Shown here: piece after piece, positions 39,788-44,400 of the stretch
Numbering within the stretch: the first letter of the stretch is position 1
How the letters are laid out: each line of letters opens with the position of its first letter
Origin: Gammaproteobacteria bacterium
GTDB taxonomy: Bacteria > Pseudomonadota > Gammaproteobacteria > Eutrophobiales > Eutrophobiaceae
DNA length: 44,400 nucleotides
Direction: 5' to 3'
NCBI GenBank assembly: GCA_026710545.1
Contig: JAPOQU010000087.1
Coordinates: 1-44,400, forward strand
The notes under the pieces: generated by a model
What the model saw: the letters and a program-made list of their open reading frames with translations, nothing else
Told to the model about the DNA's origin: nothing
Databases searched by the model: none
Made by a program: the position numbers and the translations under genes

Positions 39788-41176
39788 ATGCCCGATAAAG
39801 TAACAAGCGGCAACGTTGACGCGGAGATGGTTGCCCGCATGGCCCGGACCGGCGCGGCGCAACCGGCGGCAAACCAGGCCGCCGCCTCGGGGGCGCGGGC
39901 GCGCTACGATGCCTCGGGGCAGACGGGAAGGACCGACGGGTTGACCGGCGCCGACAGCCTGATGCCCAAGCCGGAGGTGAAATCCCCGGACAGCATGCTG
40001 CTCCTGTTGACGGAAATATCGAATAAAATGTCATCCGAGCGGGCGCAAGCCACGGAAACCACGATAAAAGGCCGCATAGACGATAAAAAGGCAAAACAGG
40101 AAGAAATCAGCAAGAAACTCCAGGAGGCCACAGCGGCAAAGAACAGCGCCAAGACCGGCGACATCATCGGCAAGGTTTTCTCCTGGGTGGCGGTCGCATT
40201 GCTGTTTGTGGTGGCCGCGGTGGTCTCGGTCGTCTCGGGCGGCGCCGCCGCCGCGCCGCTGTTTGCCGCGGCGCTGATTACCGTGGCAGTGCTCATAGTC
40301 GTGCAGAGCGGCGCCATAGACAAAGCCATGGAAGGGGCGGACCCCGGCGCCAAGATAGCCGTCAACGTCATGATCGCGGTCATGCTGTTGATCATCAATA
40401 TTGCCGCCGCCATCATGAGCGGCGGCGCCGGCTCCGCCGGCGTGGCCAGCTCTGCGGCCGAAGTTGCGGCGACCGGCGCCGAGGTGGCCGCCGAAGGCGC
40501 GGCCACCGCCGCGGAAGCCGGCGCCGAGACCGCGGCCACCGCCGCGGAAGTCGCCGCGGAGACCGCGTCCACCGCCGCCGAGACTGCCGCGGAGACTGCC
40601 GCCACCGCCGCGGAAACAAGCGCCGAGGCAGCATCCACCGCCGCCGAGACCGGCGCGGAAACCGCGGCCGAAGCCGCCGAGACCACTGCGGAAACCGTCG
40701 CAGAAAGCGCATCGACCGCCGCGGAAACCGGCAGCGAAACAGCGGCGACCGCTGCGGAAACAGGGGCCGAGACCGCCGCCGAAACGGCCGAAACCACCAC
40801 CGAAACCACTGCCGAAACCACCGCCGAAACAACGAAATCGGCCACCAAGGCAGGCAAAATGGTCGCCCAGGTTTCCGAAAAAGCCGCCAAGTACGGCAAC
40901 AAGATAAAGGGCGGCACCCAGATACTGAGCGGCGCGACAGGCATGGGCAGCGGCGGCGCCGGCATAGAAACATCGGTTAAAGGCTACGAGGCCTCCCAGG
41001 CGACGGCCGAGACCAAGGAAATGAAAGCCGCGATCGCCAAGCTGGACGCCCTCAACGAGCAGGACATGGAGACCCTGCGCAAAATCCTGAGCCAACTCCA
41101 GGACCAGGTTTCCAATACCACCATGATGCTTGCGGAATCCACCAAGACCACAAAGCGGATATTTACCTCGGTCTGA
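39788..41176 (+). CDS. sctE: Hydrophobic type III translocator (SctE; YopB/SseC/EspD-like) with hendecad repeat
   Basis: 462 residues with AGAGGAGG ahead of the ATG. Residues ~68-122 are a coiled coil (LLLLTEISNKMSSERAQATETT and a KKLQEAT helix). Hydrophobic segments lie at ~126-148, ~150-176 and ~189-212, a membrane-inserting region as in SctE proteins. Residues 237 to ~347 are a run of 11-residue Ala/Glu/Thr repeats with no basic residue (see the separate entry). The C-terminal ~95 residues form amphipathic helices (MKAAIAKLDALNEQDMETLRKILSQL). SctE and SctB make the pore in the host membrane; no SctB gene is in the window. Flanked by two class II chaperone genes. Confidence 0.75.
   Translation: MPDKVTSGNVDAEMVARMARTGAAQPAANQAAASGARARYDASGQTGRTDGLTGADSLMPKPEVKSPDSMLLLLTEISNKMSSERAQATETTIKGRIDDKKAKQEEISKKLQEATAAKNSAKTGDIIGKVFSWVAVALLFVVAAVVSVVSGGAAAAPLFAAALITVAVLIVVQSGAIDKAMEGADPGAKIAVNVMIAVMLLIINIAAAIMSGGAGSAGVASSAAEVAATGAEVAAEGAATAAEAGAETAATAAEVAAETASTAAETAAETAATAAETSAEAASTAAETGAETAAEAAETTAETVAESASTAAETGSETAATAAETGAETAAETAETTTETTAETTAETTKSATKAGKMVAQVSEKAAKYGNKIKGGTQILSGATGMGSGGAGIETSVKGYEASQATAETKEMKAAIAKLDALNEQDMETLRKILSQLQDQVSNTTMMLAESTKTTKRIFTSV
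40496..40828 (+). repeat. 33-bp coding minisatellite (11-residue AAETxAE repeats) in sctE
   Basis: Nine consecutive 33-bp units (40496-40792) encode 11-mers such as TAATAAEVAAE, TASTAAETAAE, TAATAAETSAE and TGAETAAETAE, then a degenerate tail of TTETTAETT to about 40828. Glu recurs at fixed positions and Lys/Arg are absent. Eleven-residue periodicity indicates a right-handed coiled coil or long amphipathic helix. The DNA copies differ mostly at third and Ala/Thr/Ser-changing positions, so the array is not brand new. The high GC also opens long shadow frames on the other strand. Confidence 0.85.
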
Positions 41177-41222
41177 GGCCCCGGATTGCGCGCACACACG
41201 TTAATCAGCCAGGAACCAGTCA

Positions 41223-41771
41223 ATGACAACAGAACTCGAGCTGCCGGATTTTGAATCCTGGACGGACGCGCAGATAGACGCCTTCACGGACAAGGTGATT
41301 GAAGCCTTGGACAAGCTGCCCGAGGAAGGCGTGCCCGGCCACGTTTACAGCAGGGAAGAAGTCGAAACCCTGTATGCGGCCGGCTACCAGTTGTACCGGC
41401 AGGGCGACCTGAAAAATTCAACCGCGATATTCCAATACCTGTGCATCCATGAGAGCGACGATGCGCGCTTCTGGACGGCGCTGGCCGTTGCCATGCAGAA
41501 ACAGAAGAAATGGGAACCGGCCATCGACGCTTATTCCATGGCCGCGCTGCTGGACGCCACCAACGTCAGCCTTTACCTTTACGCCACCGAATGCCTGATG
41601 ACAAGCCGCCAATGGAGCCGGGCCAAGCAGTCCCTGGACGCCTTTTTTACCGTGTGCGGGAACGTGCACGGCGACGGCGACAACCCCGAGGTGCGCCCGC
41701 TCATCGACAAGGCGGAAGTCTGGAAAGACGTAGTCGAGTCAAAACTTGCCGGCGCCGCCGAACCATCCTGA
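41223..41771 (+). CDS. LcrH/SycD-type class II T3SS chaperone (second copy)
   Basis: 182 residues. VETLYAAGYQLYRQGDLKNSTAIFQYLCIHESDDARFWTALAVAMQKQKKWEPAIDAYSMAALLDATNVSLYLYATECLM follows the SycD/LcrH TPR pattern closely (Y..G....A...F..LC, then ARFW..L, A...Y..A). It differs from the first copy, so the two probably serve different clients: SctE and perhaps an SctB or effector encoded elsewhere. AGGA before the ATG. Confidence 0.85.
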   Translation: MTTELELPDFESWTDAQIDAFTDKVIEALDKLPEEGVPGHVYSREEVETLYAAGYQLYRQGDLKNSTAIFQYLCIHESDDARFWTALAVAMQKQKKWEPAIDAYSMAALLDATNVSLYLYATECLMTSRQWSRAKQSLDAFFTVCGNVHGDGDNPEVRPLIDKAEVWKDVVESKLAGAAEPS

Positions 41772-41795
41772 CTTTCACACATTGGAGATATAACC

Positions 41796-42035
41796 ATGTC
41801 CACGCCGACCACTTCCCCCGCTGCCGACAACCTGGAAACCCTGTTGACCGACGACCCGGAAGGCGTTGAACGCGACAAGCTGATGCAGGTCCTGCAGGAC
41901 TTTGAACAGGAGTTGGACCGGAAGCTGAAACAGGGCTGCCCCCAGGACGAGTACAAACAGGTCAGCGTCGTGTTGAACGGGGCGCGGGTCGCCCAGGCAG
42001 TATTGGCCGATTATCACCAGAAATTAAACCATTGA
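41796..42035 (+). CDS. YscE/EscE-like small T3SS protein
   Basis: 79 residues, all helical after a polar start: RDKLMQVLQDFEQELDRKLKQGCPQDEYKQVSVVLNGARVAQAVLADYHQKL. The helix-G-turn-Y-helix form and size fit the YscE/EscE/SsaE co-chaperones of the needle subunit. It has GGAG ahead of the ATG and ends one base before the secretin frame begins. Family call is tentative. Confidence 0.55.
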   Translation: MSTPTTSPAADNLETLLTDDPEGVERDKLMQVLQDFEQELDRKLKQGCPQDEYKQVSVVLNGARVAQAVLADYHQKLNH

Positions 42036-42036
42036 C

Positions 42037-43842
42037 TTGTTCTGCGTCCGCCACAGCCGGTTGCCGGATCATTGTCCTGACCTTGAAAAGGAGCTTTGCC
42101 CCGGGCTGAGGCCGGGCCGGACCTGGAACCACCTGTTTTTCTGCCTGCTGGCGGGGCTGTTGCTGTTCCCCGGCAACAGTTCGCCGCAGTCCGCGCACAA
42201 TACACAGTGGCAACGCCAACCCTTCGGTTTTTACGCCCGGGACCTCGGCCTGGAGGAGTTGCTCATGGACTTCTCCGGCAACCTGTCTGTGCCGGTAGTC
42301 ATCAGCGACCAGGCGCAACAGCAGCGCGTCAGCGGCAAATTCACCCGGCTCAGCGGCCTGGAGTTCATCGACCTGCTCAGCAGGTCCCATAACCTGGCGT
42401 GGTTCTTTGATGGCGCCACGCTGTTTGTGCGCCACGTCAACGAGGTTGCCAGGGAAGAAATCGCGCTGGATACGGAGGCCTTCGATGCCGCCGTCTTCGC
42501 CGCCACATACGAGAGCTTTGCCATCGACGGCAATTTCAACCACTGGGACATTATCTTTGACGGGCGCGTCATGCGCCTGCGCGGACTGCCCGAATATGTC
42601 GGCTTTGTCAGAAAAATCATCAACTTCAGCAGCGGCGATGAAACGGCCATGCAGGACGCGGTCGGCAGCGACGGCGACCGCACCGTGGTGCGCATGCTGA
42701 AAGTCAGGCACGCCTACAACGAGGAACAACTGGTCAACCTGGCCAATATCCTGGCCAAGTCCATGGGAGTCCCGCGCATCGACCTGCTTGCCGACCTGCC
42801 CGCGCAGGACGCGCAATCACCCGGTACCGCGGCAGGGGCAGGAGCGGCGGCCGGCGGCGGCATTCTCGGCGGACTGTTCGGCCAGGGCCTGAGCAGCAAG
42901 AACGTCGAGCCCATTGAGACGATGGGAACGGCGCCGGGCGCCGCCCCCGCGCCCGAACGCGCGCAAACCGCTGCCGGGGCCGCTCCCGCGCCGCCCGCTG
43001 ACAACGTCCATTTTGTCTCGGTGAATACGCAGATGCGCAGCATTATCGTGCGCGACCTGCTGTCGCGCATTCCCCGGTACCGGCAGTTATTGCAGGAAGT
43101 GGACGTGCCCGATCGGCAAATAGAAATCTCCGCGTCCATCCTGGACATCAACAGCAATTTCAACTCCAATTTAGGCATCAACATCCAGAACAACCAGGCT
43201 GAAGGCCTGTTGGAATACACGTATACTCCCTCCGTGATCAACGATATCGGGACGTTTCGCGCCCGCCTTTTTGCCCTGGTCAAGGACGGCAGCGCCCGCT
43301 TTGTGACCGAGCCCTCGGTATTGACGCTCAACAACCGCCCGGCCCAGTTCAAAACCGACCAGACCTTCTACGTGCGCCTGACCGGCGACCGCGCGGTGGA
43401 CCTGATCCCGATTAATTTCGGCACACTGTTGCAGGTTACGCCGAATATCGTGGGCGACCTCATGAATGCCGACGGCGAAGCGCAGGAAAACGCCAAAATC
43501 CACCTCGCCATCCACATTGAAGACGGCGTCAGGTCGGCAAGCGCCACGCCAATTGACGAAATTCCGCCGGTCAACAACACGGTCATAGACACCGAAGCGC
43601 TGGTGGAGCAAGGCGCCAGCCTGCTCATCGGCGGCTACCAGGTCAACAATGAAACCGAAGGCAGCGCCGGCATACCCGTGCTGAAAGACATTCCGGTGCT
43701 GGGCCTGCTGTTTTCCACCCGCTCAAAAACCAGCACCCTGAACACGCGCTACTTTGTGATCACCACGCGCATCGTCGATTATGAAACGCCCGAAGACGTG
43801 CAACGGGAGGACGAAAAAGCCAGCGCCAGCCTGTCAAGCTGA
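42037..43842 (+). CDS. sctC: Type III secretion outer-membrane secretin (SctC)
   Basis: Up to 601 residues. After a signal sequence (HLFFCLLAGLLLFPGNSSPQSA) come the N-terminal ring domains FGFYARDLGLEELLMDFSGNLSVPVVISDQ and DGATLFVRHVNE, the FDGRVMRLRGLPEYVGFVRKII segment, an Ala/Gly/Pro-rich linker (~265-320), then VPDRQIEISASILDINSNFNSNLGINIQN and the secretin core with FVTEPSVLTLNNRPAQF, LLQVTPNI and the IPVLKDIPVLGLLFSTR signature. No lipid pilotin is seen. The start is unsettled: TTG at 42037 or 42061, or a CTG at 42106 preceded by AAGGAG at 42088-42093; the last gives the cleanest signal peptide. It follows the YscE-like gene by one base. Confidence 0.92.
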   Translation: MFCVRHSRLPDHCPDLEKELCPGLRPGRTWNHLFFCLLAGLLLFPGNSSPQSAHNTQWQRQPFGFYARDLGLEELLMDFSGNLSVPVVISDQAQQQRVSGKFTRLSGLEFIDLLSRSHNLAWFFDGATLFVRHVNEVAREEIALDTEAFDAAVFAATYESFAIDGNFNHWDIIFDGRVMRLRGLPEYVGFVRKIINFSSGDETAMQDAVGSDGDRTVVRMLKVRHAYNEEQLVNLANILAKSMGVPRIDLLADLPAQDAQSPGTAAGAGAAAGGGILGGLFGQGLSSKNVEPIETMGTAPGAAPAPERAQTAAGAAPAPPADNVHFVSVNTQMRSIIVRDLLSRIPRYRQLLQEVDVPDRQIEISASILDINSNFNSNLGINIQNNQAEGLLEYTYTPSVINDIGTFRARLFALVKDGSARFVTEPSVLTLNNRPAQFKTDQTFYVRLTGDRAVDLIPINFGTLLQVTPNIVGDLMNADGEAQENAKIHLAIHIEDGVRSASATPIDEIPPVNNTVIDTEALVEQGASLLIGGYQVNNETEGSAGIPVLKDIPVLGLLFSTRSKTSTLNTRYFVITTRIVDYETPEDVQREDEKASASLSS

Positions 43843-43872
43843 CGCGCGAGGGAAGCTGGGGGAAGGCGCCCG

Positions 43873-43911
43873 CCGGGGACGGACTTGAAGACCGCCATCC
43901 CCGGTTTTTTT
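43873..43911 (+). terminator. Intrinsic terminator of the T3SS block, derived from a repeat
   Basis: CCGGGGA (43873-43879) and TCCCCGG (43898-43904) form a GC-rich stem, helped by an inner CGG/CCG pairing, followed by seven T residues (43905-43911). Its left arm, CCGGGGACGGACTT, equals the left half of the soxA palindrome at 11015. The remaining ~190 bp to the next start shows no gene; TATATT at 44058-44063 may be a -10. Confidence 0.85.
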
Positions 43912-44105
43912 GCATTCCCTGACGGATTTTGTCGTTATTACCTTTGAGAAAACGGAAACCGGATAGTGTGTGATTACATCATTACGGTATCACTTTATCT
44001 ATTGAACGGACCCAACTGGAGTGGACTCTTCTCCTTTAGTCCTCCCGCCGGTTGTGCTATATTCCTTTCATCTTGACGACAGCGCCACAACAAGGAGGAT
44101 TTCCC

Positions 44106-44400
44106 ATGGCCGACACCACACAAGAACCCCCCGCTACCCCTGCCGAGATCTGGAACATCCTGCGCGCCGTCTCAAAGGAACAGGAGACGTTGGCTAAAGA
44201 ACAGGCCGCGTTATCCAGGCAGCAGCAGGAAACCGACCGGCGGCAGCAGGAAACCGAGCGGATGATACAGGAAACCGAGCGGATGATACAGGAAACCAGC
44301 CAGCAACAACAGGAAACCGAGCGGCTGCTGAAGGAACAGTCCCGGGAAGCCGACCGGCGGCAGCAGGAAACCGAGCGGTTCCTGGCGCGGCAGGCAGCGG
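44106..44400 (+). CDS. Coiled-coil protein, partial (runs off the window; DUF3782-like start)
   Basis: 98 codons are visible from an ATG with AAGGAGG 7 bp ahead. The N-terminus (PATPAEIWNILRAVSKEQETLA) is followed by a run of near-heptad repeats of QQETDRR, QQETERM and IQETERM type, predicted coiled coil. Proteins of this look often continue into a PD-(D/E)XK-like domain (DUF3782 group), but that part is beyond the window. The preceding terminator separates it from the secretin gene. The repeat wording (CAGGAAACCGAGCGG) recurs at DNA level. Confidence 0.7.
   Translation, partial: MADTTQEPPATPAEIWNILRAVSKEQETLAKEQAALSRQQQETDRRQQETERMIQETERMIQETSQQQQETERLLKEQSREADRRQQETERFLARQAA

Noticed and set aside
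39904..41197. Long open frames on the minus strand (up to 388 codons) opposite the translocator gene
   Set aside because: They mirror the GC-rich repeat of sctE, consist of Arg/Gly- or Ala/Val/Ser-biased sequence, lack ribosome-binding sites and match no family.
43981..44057. Possible insertion-sequence end (GGAGTGGACTC region)
   Set aside because: No matching inverted end, target duplication or transposase could be found nearby.

Overview
The window reads as a GC-rich gammaproteobacterial chromosome segment. This is inferred from the gene families (a flavoprotein-SelD fusion, heterotetrameric sarcosine oxidase, a large TonB-dependent receptor, an SPI-2/LEE-like type III secretion block). 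No rRNA or tRNA gene is seen, and no single gene fixes the genus. The mix of sulfatases, sarcosine oxidase, a TonB receptor and a type III secretion system would suit a marine or host-associated bacterium, but that is inference.

1-8.9 kb: a foldback repeat, then a SenB-type selenosugar synthase, an outer-membrane beta-barrel protein and, convergent to them, a selenophosphate synthetase fused to an NADH-dehydrogenase-like flavoprotein. SenB and selenophosphate are two of the three parts of selenoneine synthesis; the SenA part is not in the window. A small catabolic cluster follows: an acyl-CoA-dehydrogenase-fold flavin monooxygenase divergent from a VOC-fold enzyme, an alpha/beta hydrolase and a luciferase-like monooxygenase.

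8.9-14 kb: the soxBDAG operon for heterotetrameric sarcosine oxidase on the minus strand. A perfect 29-bp palindrome sits in frame inside soxA.

14-28.5 kb: an accessory stretch dense in toxin-antitoxin (TA) loci, interleaved with metabolic genes. There are four intact TA loci (HigBA-like, a RelE-type killer with its antidote, TacAT-like, HipBA) and two decayed ones in which the antitoxin is whole but the toxin is reduced to a fragment (23792-23881 and 26275-26430). Three loci have promoters whose -10 box ends exactly 6 nt before the toxin start codon, which predicts leaderless mRNAs. Between them lie two saccharopine-dehydrogenase-type genes split by a TA pair, two sulfatases, an amidohydrolase, a substrate-binding-like protein, and a compact candidate nuclease module (XRE regulator, stand-alone PD-(D/E)XK nuclease, small GIY-YIG-like protein).

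28.6-37.8 kb: a secreted M29-like aminopeptidase, a REP-like repeat cluster that runs into the stop codon of a TonB-dependent receptor, a molybdopterin oxidoreductase with a clear terminator, and a one-polypeptide sensor kinase/response regulator with its own DNA-binding domain.

38.1-43.9 kb: a type III secretion block: a small helical protein, an EspA/SseB-like filament protein, two LcrH/SycD-type chaperones, a hydrophobic translocator (SctE) carrying a long 11-residue Ala/Glu/Thr repeat, a YscE/EscE-like small protein and the SctC secretin, ended by a palindrome-derived terminator. The window closes inside a coiled-coil protein gene.
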